From CALCNS01 sp964425745 (lineage in GTDB: Bacteria; Bacillota; JAAYKD01), in the NCBI GenBank assembly GCA_964425745.1, contig CAYRNW010000001.1, positions 124,001 through 188,000 on the forward strand: a stretch of DNA of 64,000 bases, in the 5' to 3' direction. Shown in pieces: positions 8,255 to 16,312 of this stretch. The notes under the pieces were generated by a model, which saw only the letters and a list, made by a program, of their open reading frames with translations, did not search any database and had not been told where the DNA came from. A program made the translations under genes and the position numbers. Each line of letters opens with the position of its first letter. Within the stretch, counting starts at the first letter, position 1.

Positions 8255-9967
8255 ATGCTTGAACAACTAATCATTGAAAACTTTGCCTTAATCGAGAAAA
8301 TTGAATTGAATCTTATGGATGGATTAACGGTTTTTACCGGTGAGACCGGAGCCGGCAAATCTATTCTTTTGGATGCCATTGCTTTCCTCCTAGGTGCACG
8401 AGGTACGACCTCTGCAATTCGGAGCGGAAAATCGCATATGGCGGTTACTGGTTTTTTCTCGTATCAACCCAAGAGTGCATTGATTCAGATCCTCGAACAC
8501 TATGAATTGACCGATGAAGAATCTGACCGACTTTGCATTTGGAGAGAACTCAATGACAAGGGAAAAGGACAAATCCGAATCAATGGAAAGCCCGCTAGTT
8601 TGAGTATTTTACGGGAGTGTGCCGATTCTCTTATCGAAATCAATGGTCAACATGGATATCAACAATTATTTCAACCTAAAAATCATCTTATATTCCTGGA
8701 TCAAACCGGGGATCGAAAACATCGCGAACTTCTAACTTCATACCGCCAACTCTACCATCAATGGCGAGATGCCATGAGCAAATTGGTTGACCTCCGTCAA
8801 GGGGAAAGAGAAAGTCTGCAAATGATTGAGCTCTGGCAATTCCAGGAGCAAGAGATACGAGAAGCTCGATTGATACCCGGAGAAGAGGAACAGCTGCAAA
8901 TTGAACGAAAACGGTTAAGTTCTGTGCAAAAGAACAGAGCTTCTTTGGAAAAAGTCTACACCTTATTAGAGGAAGATCGAGCAGGATCCTACGGAGCTGT
9001 TTCTGCTTTACGGATTGCGGTCAGAGAACTACAAAGCATCCTTCAAACCGATCCCGATTTAAGTGAAACCGCAGCGCAATTGGAAACGTGTTTTTATACG
9101 TTAGAAGAAGTTGCAACAGATTTAACTCGCTACAAAGATCATCTTGAAGAAGACCCGAAATCGTTAGAACGTATTGAAGAGCGTCTAAGTTTGTTGGCTC
9201 AACTCAAACGCAAATATGGTAATGTCATTGAAGATATTTTACACTATTATCAAACCATCCAACACAAAATCGCTTCTGCCGAAAGCAATGATCAGATTAT
9301 CCAGGACCTTGAAAAAAATATCCGAATTTTAGAAAGCAATTTGAAAAACATCGGCTTACAACTGAAGACCTCGCGTCAAGCTTTAGCTATCTCGCTCAGT
9401 CAGTCTGTTATGAAAGAACTAGCAGATTTGGAAATGCCAAAATGTCGTTTCGAGGTTACATTCTACGAGGAAGCGGAGTCCCAGGACACAAAATTTATGG
9501 CAGATGGATTAGAACGTTGTGAATTTCTGATTTCGACCAATATTGGTGAACCGCTTAAACCTTTATTGCGGATTGCTTCCGGGGGAGAATTATCACGAAT
9601 CATGTTAGCACTGCGGAGCGTTATGCTTCAAGGAGACATTCCAATCGTGATCTTTGATGAGATTGACACGGGAATCAGCGGGGAGACTGTGCAACGTGTG
9701 GCGGAAAAACTTGCCAATCTTAGCCGACATTATCAGCTGCTCTTAGTGACGCATCAGCCCATTGTTGCAGCGATGGGAGATCATCATGTCTTTATTCGCA
9801 AAGTGGAATCTCAAGATCGAACCTATACATTGCTGAAAGTTTTATCAGAACAGGAAATAGAAGATGAACTGATCCGTCTGATTGCTGGGAATCAAGCAGG
9901 GGATGCTGCTTCTGTATTAGCCAAAAATCTCATGGATAATGCTAAGCAGTGGAAGAAGCGGTTCTAA
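8255..9967 (+). CDS. recN: DNA repair protein RecN
   Basis: SMC-like ATPase that acts early in double-strand break repair. Walker A (GETGAGKS), a long central coiled coil (about residues 150-350), the ABC signature LRIASGGELSRIMLALR and Walker B (IVIFDEIDTGISG) are all present. The 570-residue length is standard. It starts 7 bp after argR. In sporeformers spoIVB and spo0A usually follow; here the gene is followed by a tRNA-Pro. Confidence 0.98.
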   Translation: MLEQLIIENFALIEKIELNLMDGLTVFTGETGAGKSILLDAIAFLLGARGTTSAIRSGKSHMAVTGFFSYQPKSALIQILEHYELTDEESDRLCIWRELNDKGKGQIRINGKPASLSILRECADSLIEINGQHGYQQLFQPKNHLIFLDQTGDRKHRELLTSYRQLYHQWRDAMSKLVDLRQGERESLQMIELWQFQEQEIREARLIPGEEEQLQIERKRLSSVQKNRASLEKVYTLLEEDRAGSYGAVSALRIAVRELQSILQTDPDLSETAAQLETCFYTLEEVATDLTRYKDHLEEDPKSLERIEERLSLLAQLKRKYGNVIEDILHYYQTIQHKIASAESNDQIIQDLEKNIRILESNLKNIGLQLKTSRQALAISLSQSVMKELADLEMPKCRFEVTFYEEAESQDTKFMADGLERCEFLISTNIGEPLKPLLRIASGGELSRIMLALRSVMLQGDIPIVIFDEIDTGISGETVQRVAEKLANLSRHYQLLLVTHQPIVAAMGDHHVFIRKVESQDRTYTLLKVLSEQEIEDELIRLIAGNQAGDAASVLAKNLMDNAKQWKKRF

Positions 9968-9997
9968 AATCCTACGAAACTCTTCCCATTTTCCGAC

Positions 9998-10026
9998 TTG
10001 ATTTTTCTCTGAACATTGAGTATAAT
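9998..10026 (+). promoter_or_regulatory. Sigma-A promoter of tRNA-Pro
   Basis: TTGATT, 17-bp spacer, TATAAT, ending 16 bp before the tRNA 5' end. Confidence 0.85.
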
Positions 10027-10042
10027 GACAATGTTCTTTTAA

Positions 10043-10119
10043 CGGGCTGTGGCGCAGCTTGGTAGCGCGCTTGAATGGGGTTCAAGAGGCCCCGCGTTCG
10101 AATCGCGGCAGCCCGACCA
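10043..10119 (+). tRNA. tRNA-Pro (anticodon GGG)
   Basis: A 77-base cloverleaf with acceptor CGGGCTG/CAGCCCG, anticodon stem CTTGA/TCAAG, loop ATGGGGT giving anticodon GGG, T arm CCGCG-TTCGAAT-CGCGG and encoded CCA. The C1-G72 pair and A73 discriminator are proline identity elements. Confidence 0.95.
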
Positions 10120-10127
10120 AAATTTCG

Positions 10128-10158
10128 AAGACAGAGATTATTATCTCTGTCTTTTTTT
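10128..10158 (+). terminator. Intrinsic terminator after tRNA-Pro
   Basis: Eleven-bp perfect stem (AAGACAGAGAT with ATCTCTGTCTT), 4-base loop, then a run of T. Confidence 0.93.
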
Positions 10159-10172
10159 CTTGGAAACTTTTC

Positions 10173-10201
10173 TTGACTATTTCCTCAAATTCGAGTATAG
10201 T
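10173..10201 (+). promoter_or_regulatory. Sigma-A promoter of candidate small RNA
   Basis: TTGACT, 17-bp spacer, TATAGT. It lies after the tRNA-Pro terminator and before a second terminator, with no gene between. Confidence 0.75.
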
Positions 10202-10207
10202 AGAAGC

Positions 10208-10260
10208 AGAATATTTCCGGGTTTCTTATCGCCAAACTGGTAGAGGAACCCGGATTTTTG
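10208..10260 (+). ncRNA. Candidate short RNA with its own terminator
   Basis: Predicted transcript of about 50 bases, from the start expected for the promoter at 10173 to a terminator hairpin. The hairpin pairs TCCGGGTTTC (10216) with GGAACCCGGA (10245), one G-T pair, around a 19-base loop, and is followed by TTTTTG. No open frame of useful length with a ribosome binding site is present. I do not recognise the family. It could be a regulatory RNA, or a leader attenuator for sigH, although sigH has its own promoter downstream. Confidence 0.5.
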
Positions 10261-10335
10261 TACTCAAAGGTCGACGCAGATGATCGATTATCCTTCCTTC
10301 TTCTGCGAAATTTTATGTATATTTGTGTCGTTTGC

Positions 10336-10364
10336 TTGACTTTAAAACTCTTTTTCTTTATGAT
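10336..10364 (+). promoter_or_regulatory. Sigma-A promoter of sigH
   Basis: TTGACT, 17-bp spacer, TATGAT, about 30 bp before the sigH start. Confidence 0.8.
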
Positions 10365-10394
10365 AGAACAAAGGGAACGATAGGAGGTCATGCC

Positions 10395-11033
10395 ATGTTT
10401 GCACACCTTTCCCAAAACCAGTTATTAAAAACGATGCGAGATGAAGAGGTCGTATTACTTGCTCAACAAGGTCAAGAATATGCATCGGAATATTTGCTCC
10501 ATAAGTATCGTCATATCATCCGCAGTAAAGCCAAACCTTATTTTTTAACTGGAGCGGACCAAGAAGACATTTTACAAGAAGGCTGGATCGGTCTTCATAA
10601 AGCAATAAGAGATTTCCAATATGAAAAAGGCATTCCATTCAAACACTTTGCAGAACTTTGTGTTTCTCGCCAAATAATTACCGCAGTAAAAACCTCGACA
10701 CGATTAAAACATTCCCCTCTAAATTCTTATATTTCGCTAAATAAACCGGTATATGACGATGGTACTGATCGTACCCTCATCGATATGATTCCTAGCACTC
10801 GCATGACCGATCCGGAAGAAGTGGTTATGAATCGCGAGGAACTCGCAACCATCAAAGCCCAACTTATGGAGACGTTGAGTAAATTTGAGTATAATGTATT
10901 TTTACTTTATCTGAAAAAGGCTTCGTATCAGGAGATTGCCAATCAACTGAAAACCTCCACCAAGGCAGTCGATAACGCGCTTTGTCGTATCAAAAGAAAA
11001 ATCGGACTAAAAATGAAACCCTCTTCCAATTAA
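10395..11033 (+). CDS. sigH: Sigma-70 family factor, SigH type
   Basis: Alternative sigma factor, the post-exponential SigH of Firmicutes by similarity. The 212-residue protein has region 2 (LLHKYRHIIRSKAKPYFLTG, then DQEDILQEGWIGLHKAI and the -10 recognition helix) and region 4 with HTH (SYQEIANQLKTSTKAVDNAL). ATG 10395 is chosen because AGGAGG lies 7 bp upstream. It is monocistronic between its own promoter and terminator; in many Firmicutes it lies near rpmG-secE-nusG, which is not the case here. In sporeformers SigH drives entry into sporulation or competence. Confidence 0.93.
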   Translation: MFAHLSQNQLLKTMRDEEVVLLAQQGQEYASEYLLHKYRHIIRSKAKPYFLTGADQEDILQEGWIGLHKAIRDFQYEKGIPFKHFAELCVSRQIITAVKTSTRLKHSPLNSYISLNKPVYDDGTDRTLIDMIPSTRMTDPEEVVMNREELATIKAQLMETLSKFEYNVFLLYLKKASYQEIANQLKTSTKAVDNALCRIKRKIGLKMKPSSN

Positions 11034-11043
11034 CAAAACTCTC

Positions 11044-11070
11044 AAAACCGTGTCAACCACGGTTTTTTTG
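11044..11070 (+). terminator. Intrinsic terminator after sigH
   Basis: Eight-bp stem AAACCGTG/CACGGTTT, 5-base loop, then seven T. Confidence 0.93.
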
Positions 11071-11093
11071 ATGTACTTTCGGATTCAGAAGGA

Positions 11094-11109
11094 TTTACAA
11101 GATTGTAAA
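11094..11109. promoter_or_regulatory. Palindrome upstream of the DUF4438/M42 operon
   Basis: Perfect inverted repeat TTTACAA-GA-TTGTAAA, 39 bp before the DUF4438 start. Its first six bases could also be a -35 element. It has operator-like symmetry, but the regulator is unknown. Confidence 0.4.
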
Positions 11110-11148
11110 CAGAATTCATAAGCAAATCTAAAGAGGAGGTTCTAATTT

Positions 11149-12015
11149 ATGAAGACCAATCGAGACAGACTTGCAATGATCGGTGTAATCGGAGAAATCT
11201 CTCAACCCAAGAAACCCTCGGTTTATCGCATCGATACCAATGGCAAAGCAATTCCTTTACCCGGAACAGGTGGTATTACCTATAACTGGGCAATCGGCGA
11301 CAGTTGTATGGATGTGATCGGTGACCATGTTGAGCCCGGTGTAAGCATGAAATTAGACGATCCCGCCAAAAATAGTGGATTGAATTCATATGCTTGCGTA
11401 GGAAATCAGGCAAAAGTTGTTAGTGGCGATGCCAAGGGAGCTGTTGGTTACGTTACCGGAACCCATGGCGGTATTGAGCATGTTTTAGTTTATTTTGCTA
11501 AAGAAGACTTAGAGAAAATGATTATCGGCGATAAAATTATGGTTAAAAGTTATGGCATGGGTTTAGCAATTGAAGAGACTCCGGAAGTCATGATCAAAAA
11601 CTGTGATCCTGATCTTTTAGCAAAAATGAATCTCAAGGTGATTGATGGGGTTTTACAAGTTCCGGTCGTTACAGAAGTACCGGCCCATCTCATGGGTTCC
11701 GGAATTGGTTCTTCCACAGCAGATACCGGAGATTATGATATTATGACACATGATCCGGAAAGTTATGAAGCATGTGGTTTGGGTAAGTTACGCTTTGGTG
11801 ATTTGGTTTTATTGCGCAATTGTGATACCAGTTATGGTCGTGGGTATCTAAAAGGTGCCGTTACCGTGGGCGTTGTTGTTCACAGCAATTGCGTAATCAT
11901 GGGTCATGGCCCTGGCATAACCACACTTTTTACCAGCAAAACCGGTAAGATTAATGGTGTCAAAGATTCAAAAGCTAATATTGCTCATTTCTTAGGAGTT
12001 CGGGACGATCTTTAA
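11149..12015 (+). CDS. DUF4438 domain-containing protein
   Basis: A 288-residue protein matching the DUF4438 family over its whole length, seen in segments such as PLPGTGGITYNWAIGDSC, VPAHLMGSGIGSS and VHSNCVIMGHGPGI. No signal peptide or membrane segment is seen, so it is probably cytoplasmic. The biochemical function of the family is not known to me. Its start follows AAAGAGGAGG. It is the first gene of a tight cluster with three M42 aminopeptidases, so a role in peptide or D-amino-acid peptide breakdown is an inference from context. Confidence 0.85.
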   Translation: MKTNRDRLAMIGVIGEISQPKKPSVYRIDTNGKAIPLPGTGGITYNWAIGDSCMDVIGDHVEPGVSMKLDDPAKNSGLNSYACVGNQAKVVSGDAKGAVGYVTGTHGGIEHVLVYFAKEDLEKMIIGDKIMVKSYGMGLAIEETPEVMIKNCDPDLLAKMNLKVIDGVLQVPVVTEVPAHLMGSGIGSSTADTGDYDIMTHDPESYEACGLGKLRFGDLVLLRNCDTSYGRGYLKGAVTVGVVVHSNCVIMGHGPGITTLFTSKTGKINGVKDSKANIAHFLGVRDDL

Positions 12016-12054
12016 ACCGATTCAAGGATCACTCAATAAAGGAGGAGCTTACGT

Positions 12055-13110
12055 TTGAATGGCAAAGAAATACTCAAGTCTATGATCGAAAATACCGGAG
12101 TATCGGGATTTGAAGCCCCGGTAGCCGGTTTGATCCAAGAATTATTTAAACCTTATACAGAAGACATTCGTAGCGATGCTTTGGGAAATATAATTGCCAA
12201 AGTAAATGGAACTGGTGATGGCAAGCGTCCTAAAATCATGTTAGCCGGTCACATGGATGAAATTGGCTTAATGGTCACCAAAATTGATGACAAAGGCTTT
12301 TTACATGTAACACAAATCGGGGGCTTTGACCAACGCACCTTGCCTGCTCAGGAAGTCTGGGTTCATGGTAAGAAAACCCTCATGGGATTTGTGGCTGCGA
12401 AGCCACCTCATTTACTGAGTCCCGAAGAACGCAAAAAAACCGTTCCTTTGTCTGATTTACGCATTGACATTGGTTATTCCGCAGAAAAAGCGAAAGAGCT
12501 TGTCCAGGTTGGAGACTTGGTCACTTTAAAACGCACGATGCAAGATCTGCAAAATGATTGGCTAGCCGGTAAAGCGATGGACGACCGAGCTGGTGTTATG
12601 GTAATGCTGGAATGTTTAGAAGAATTGAAAAAACTAAAGCATCAAGCAGATGTTTATGCAGTTGCAACGGTTCAAGAAGAAGTCGGTATGCGCGGAGCCA
12701 TCACCTCTACCTTTGGCATCATGCCCGATGTTGGAATTGCCATTGATGTGTGTCATGGCCGAATGCCTGCTGTTCCCGATTATAATACCTCTCCCATGGG
12801 AGGTGGTCCTTCTATTGCTATGGGTCCCAATGTACATCCCAAAGTCCTGGCCTTGATCAAAAAAGTAGCAAAAGACAACCGGATTCCAATCTCCTTATCG
12901 GCATCTCCCGGAGCTACCGGAACCGATGCCTGGATGATGCAAATCACGCAAAGCGGTGTTGCTACTGCAGTTGTGTCAATTCCGTTGCGTTATATGCATA
13001 CCGCCGTTGAAACCTTATCTTACTCCGATATCCAACAGTCCGGAAAGCTCTTAGCATATCTGATTGCTGCTCTGGATTGTGCTTTTGTGGAGGAATTATC
13101 ATGTTATTAA
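12055..13110 (+). CDS. M42 family aminopeptidase, copy 1
   Basis: Co-catalytic metal aminopeptidase of the TET/FrvX/YsdC type, which forms large cages that trim peptides. The ligands are conserved: HMDE near residue 66, AMDDR, EE in VQEEVG, Asp in AIDVCHG, and His in YMHT. The start is TTG 12055, 8 bp after GGAGGAG; no ATG fits as well. It is 351 residues. It lies 39 bp after DUF4438 and its end overlaps copy 2 by 10 bp. The substrate cannot be inferred. Confidence 0.93.
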   Translation: MNGKEILKSMIENTGVSGFEAPVAGLIQELFKPYTEDIRSDALGNIIAKVNGTGDGKRPKIMLAGHMDEIGLMVTKIDDKGFLHVTQIGGFDQRTLPAQEVWVHGKKTLMGFVAAKPPHLLSPEERKKTVPLSDLRIDIGYSAEKAKELVQVGDLVTLKRTMQDLQNDWLAGKAMDDRAGVMVMLECLEELKKLKHQADVYAVATVQEEVGMRGAITSTFGIMPDVGIAIDVCHGRMPAVPDYNTSPMGGGPSIAMGPNVHPKVLALIKKVAKDNRIPISLSASPGATGTDAWMMQITQSGVATAVVSIPLRYMHTAVETLSYSDIQQSGKLLAYLIAALDCAFVEELSCY

Positions 13111-14129
13111 AGCGAATCACCGAAGCTGCCGGAGTAGCCGGCGACGAATATGAAGTTCGTAGTGTTATAAAAGAAGAATTAGCTAATTACAATCTTTCTA
13201 TGAAAACCGATGTGTTGGGTAATTTGATTTACAGTCAAAACGAAAATGCACCTGGTCCACGTGTGATGTTAGCAGCACATATGGATGAAATCGGTCTAAT
13301 GATCGTACAAATTGAAAACAGTGGGTTGTTGTATTTCAAACCGGTTGGTGGGATTGATCCCAGAGTTCTAGTAGCCAAGGTCGTTCGGGTAGGGAAGAAG
13401 AAGTTGCCTGGTGTGATTGGAGCGAAAGCCATCCATTTGCAAAAACCCGAAGAACGTCAAGTGCCCTTGCCCTTAGAAGCGCTATACATTGATATTGGAG
13501 CAAAATCCAAAGAAGATGCAGAAAAAGTGGTTTCGGTCGGTGATTATGCTGTCTTTGATACCGAATATGAAACCTTTGGCGATGGATTTGCCAAAGGAAA
13601 ATCGTTTGATGACCGCATTGGATGCGCCGTTTTAGCGGAAGTCATGAAAGAGAAATTCAATATTCCGGTTTATGGTGTGTTTACCGTCTCGGAAGAGATT
13701 GGGTTGCGTGGTGCTGGAGTTGCAGCTTACGCGATTGACCCTCAGTTGGCAATCTCATTAGAAGGGACCACTGCACACGATGTTAGTGACGTTGAAGACC
13801 ATTTGGTATCGACTCGCTGCGGAGCCGGTCCATCGCTTACTTTTATGGATCGCTCTGTGATTAGTGATCGCAAACTAATCGCTTTAGCCGCTAAGACTGC
13901 CGAATCATTAGGCATTCCTTATCAGTACAAGAACACCGCTACTGGAGGGAACGACAGCGGGAAAATCAATCAAACCCGAGGCGGCGTGCCGACGATTGAA
14001 ATCTCGGTCCCGACCCGCTACTGCCATTCACCCATTTCTGTCATTCACTTAGAAGACTATAAGAACACGATTGCTCTCGTTAAAGCATTCATTAATGCCA
14101 TAGAAACAGGAGGGTTTGAAAATAAATGA
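13101..14129 (+). CDS. M42 family aminopeptidase, copy 2
   Basis: Second tandem M42 peptidase, 342 residues from ATG 13101, which has GGAGG 7 bp upstream; a longer frame starts inside copy 1 without a ribosome binding site. Ligands: AAHMDE, SFDDR, SEEIG, Glu in SLEGTTAHD and His in RYCHS. The third ligand is Glu here, where copies 1 and 3 have Asp; both occur in M42 enzymes. It overlaps both neighbours, so the three copies are probably made in matched amounts. Confidence 0.93.
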   Translation: MLLKRITEAAGVAGDEYEVRSVIKEELANYNLSMKTDVLGNLIYSQNENAPGPRVMLAAHMDEIGLMIVQIENSGLLYFKPVGGIDPRVLVAKVVRVGKKKLPGVIGAKAIHLQKPEERQVPLPLEALYIDIGAKSKEDAEKVVSVGDYAVFDTEYETFGDGFAKGKSFDDRIGCAVLAEVMKEKFNIPVYGVFTVSEEIGLRGAGVAAYAIDPQLAISLEGTTAHDVSDVEDHLVSTRCGAGPSLTFMDRSVISDRKLIALAAKTAESLGIPYQYKNTATGGNDSGKINQTRGGVPTIEISVPTRYCHSPISVIHLEDYKNTIALVKAFINAIETGGFENK

Positions 14130-15127
14130 TGGAATTAAAAGCCTTAACCAAAAAAATTGTCACTGCCTATGGGCCTACCGGTTTGGAGACCAACGTGGCG
14201 AACCTGATTATGGAAGAGATTCGACCCTATGTGGACTCGGCACGCATTGATGCTTTAGGAAATGTGATAGCCGTCAAAAAGGGCAACGGCCCGAAAGTTA
14301 TGTTAGCCGCTCATATGGATGAAATCGGCATCATGGTCACCCATATCGACGATAACGGGTTCTTACGCTTCACAAACTTAGGCGGACTGAATCCTTACGT
14401 CCTTTTAGGCACTCGTTGTATCTTTGGCAATGGTACTCGCGGAGTTTACGGAGCAGAAAAGTTAGAAGCGGGTGAGACCTTAAGTTTAGCCAAAATGTAT
14501 GTCGATATCGGTGCTACAACACGTGCTGAAGCCGCAGAAAAAGTTAAAATTGGTGACTGCGCCGGTGCTGATTACGAATGCATCGATTTAGGAAAACGCA
14601 TGGTTTCCAAAGCTATGGATGACCGAATTGCCTGTGTAGTTTTAATTGAAACCATTAAACAACTGAAAAATCCAAGCGTGGAATGTCATTTCGTCTTTAC
14701 CGTTCAAGAAGAAGTTGGCCTACGCGGAGCAAGAACCTCTGCTTTTGCTGTGGATCCGGATTACGGCATTGCTATTGATGTCACTCGTACCGGGGATACT
14801 CCTAAAGGTGTGACCATGGAAGTTTCTTTGGGCAAAGGGCCTACCGTAAAAGTACGTGACTCTTCGGTTCTATGCCATCCGGCCATGATTCAATTCATGA
14901 AAGAAGTCGCCACCAAAAATGATATCCCTTATCAATTAGAAGTATTAGAAGCCGGTGGTACCGACTCTGGTGCAATCCACTTGACCAAATCCGGGGTTCC
15001 TTCCGGTGTAATGTCAATTGCCTGCCGCTATATCCATACGCCTTCCGAAATGGTAGATATGGATGATGTTGAGAATGGAATCAAACTTATGGTTGCAATT
15101 TTACAAAGCAGCTTCCCCAAAGTCTAA
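14126..15127 (+). CDS. M42 family aminopeptidase, copy 3
   Basis: Third tandem M42 peptidase, 333 residues. Ligands: AAHMDE, AMDDR, QEEVG, Asp in AIDVTRTGD and His in RYIHT. It overlaps copy 2 by 4 bp (ATGA) and has AGGAGGG upstream. The catalytic set is complete, so no copy looks inactivated. The operon ends at the terminator at 15140. Confidence 0.93.
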   Translation: MMELKALTKKIVTAYGPTGLETNVANLIMEEIRPYVDSARIDALGNVIAVKKGNGPKVMLAAHMDEIGIMVTHIDDNGFLRFTNLGGLNPYVLLGTRCIFGNGTRGVYGAEKLEAGETLSLAKMYVDIGATTRAEAAEKVKIGDCAGADYECIDLGKRMVSKAMDDRIACVVLIETIKQLKNPSVECHFVFTVQEEVGLRGARTSAFAVDPDYGIAIDVTRTGDTPKGVTMEVSLGKGPTVKVRDSSVLCHPAMIQFMKEVATKNDIPYQLEVLEAGGTDSGAIHLTKSGVPSGVMSIACRYIHTPSEMVDMDDVENGIKLMVAILQSSFPKV

Positions 15128-15139
15128 CAATTCCAGACC

Positions 15140-15173
15140 AGGGGCGGAATTTAAATCGTCCGCCCCTTTTTCT
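15140..15173 (+). terminator. Intrinsic terminator after the M42 cluster
   Basis: Nine-bp GC-rich stem AGGGGCGGA/TCCGCCCCT followed by TTTTTCTTTT. Confidence 0.95.
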
Positions 15174-15202
15174 TTTCACATATTACAAAAGGAAGTCGTT
15201 GC

Positions 15203-16108
15203 ATGAGCACTAAACTGAAGGGCTCCCTCCTAATGATTACCTCCGCAATCATGTTTGGGAGTATGCCATTATTCGTGAAAAATTTTTATCTAGGCGGAGC
15301 AAATGCTATTAGCGTAGTGTTTTATCGCAACTTCTTACCCTTACCGATTTTGTTTTTTCTAATGTGGAAAACTTCTTCGGGGAACATGGGGATTTCAAAG
15401 GTAGAATTCAAAAAGTTCTTTGTTATTGGTTCCATTGGCGCTGCCCTTACTCCAATTTTTATGTATTCCTCTTATAACTACATTGATTCCAGCATGTCAA
15501 CAACCTTGCATTATATCCATCCTGTTATTGTTTTTTTGGAGTGCTTTCTGTTCTTTCATGATAAGATCGATCGCGTTAAAATTGCCAGTTTGGTCATGAG
15601 CACGCTTGGTATCCTTATGTTCTATAGCCCCGGTTCTCCGGCGAATGCTTTAGGAATTTTGTTGGCTCTAGCATCAGGAGTGACTTTTGCTACCTATATT
15701 GTCTATTTAGACAAAAGTGGGCTCAGTAAGATGAATCCGTTCAAATATGGCTTTTATAACTCTTTGGTTTGTTCCGTTCTAGTTTTAGGTTACGCACTAG
15801 CTACAGGAACGTTTACTTATCGTCTAACCCCTTTAGCTTGGGGATTACTCTTATTCTTCTCGATTACAATAACAGTGATTGCTGTCGTGTGCTTTCAATT
15901 GGGTGTTCGAATGATAGGATCACAGAACACTGCCATACTCAGCACTTTTGAACCTTTGACCAGCATCTTTTGGGGAATCGTGGTTTTCCAAGATCAATTC
16001 AATGTAAGAACAATTCTTGGAACGGTCTTGATTTTGTTTTCTGTTCTACTGCTCACCGTCTTTGAGGGACGTGTAAAAAAACCGCAGAAAGCTCTTTTAA
16101 CCTCTTGA
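15203..16108 (+). CDS. EamA/DMT family transporter
   Basis: Integral membrane protein of the drug/metabolite transporter superfamily with two EamA repeats (about residues 5-140 and 150-290) and about ten hydrophobic segments. The motif LSTFEPLTSIFWGI in the second repeat is typical. It is 301 residues and starts after AAAGGAAGT. The substrate is unknown; members export amino acids and other small metabolites. The stop codon lies inside the -35 box of the following tRNA promoter. Confidence 0.9.
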   Translation: MSTKLKGSLLMITSAIMFGSMPLFVKNFYLGGANAISVVFYRNFLPLPILFFLMWKTSSGNMGISKVEFKKFFVIGSIGAALTPIFMYSSYNYIDSSMSTTLHYIHPVIVFLECFLFFHDKIDRVKIASLVMSTLGILMFYSPGSPANALGILLALASGVTFATYIVYLDKSGLSKMNPFKYGFYNSLVCSVLVLGYALATGTFTYRLTPLAWGLLLFFSITITVIAVVCFQLGVRMIGSQNTAILSTFEPLTSIFWGIVVFQDQFNVRTILGTVLILFSVLLLTVFEGRVKKPQKALLTS

Positions 16109-16133
16109 CCCTGCTTCATAATATGAGTATAAT
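16105..16133 (+). promoter_or_regulatory. Sigma-A promoter of tRNA-Ala
   Basis: TTGACC, 17-bp spacer, TATAAT. The -35 box overlaps the end of the transporter gene. Confidence 0.88.
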
Positions 16134-16173
16134 GAGAAAGGTTTTAAATGGGGTTTTGCTTAGCGCTGATCAC

Positions 16174-16249
16174 GGGGACGTAGCTCAGCTGGGAGAGCGT
16201 ACGGTTCGCATCCGTAAGGTCGAGAGTTCGATCCTCTTCGTCTCCACCA
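16174..16249 (+). tRNA. tRNA-Ala (anticodon CGC)
   Basis: A 76-base cloverleaf, acceptor GGGGACG/CGTCTCC with the G3-U70 pair that defines alanine tRNA. The anticodon stem TACGG/CCGTA encloses loop TTCGCAT, giving CGC. CCA is encoded. Confidence 0.95.
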
Positions 16250-16252
16250 TAA

Positions 16253-16285
16253 GGAATAGAAGCACCAGAAAGGTGCTTCTATTCC
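16253..16285 (+). terminator. Hairpin after tRNA-Ala, no U-run
   Basis: Perfect 14-bp inverted repeat (GGAATAGAAGCACC with GGTGCTTCTATTCC) around AGAAA, 3 bases after the tRNA. The following bases are ATTACTAC, so it is an atypical terminator or an RNA-processing hairpin. Confidence 0.5.
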
Positions 16286-16312
16286 ATTACTACATAGAAA
16301 ACGAGGTGCAGC

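Noticed and set aside
10049..10283. Two plus-strand frames of 64 and 74 residues over the tRNA-Pro
   Set aside because: They translate the tRNA, its terminator and the small-RNA region; no coding signal.
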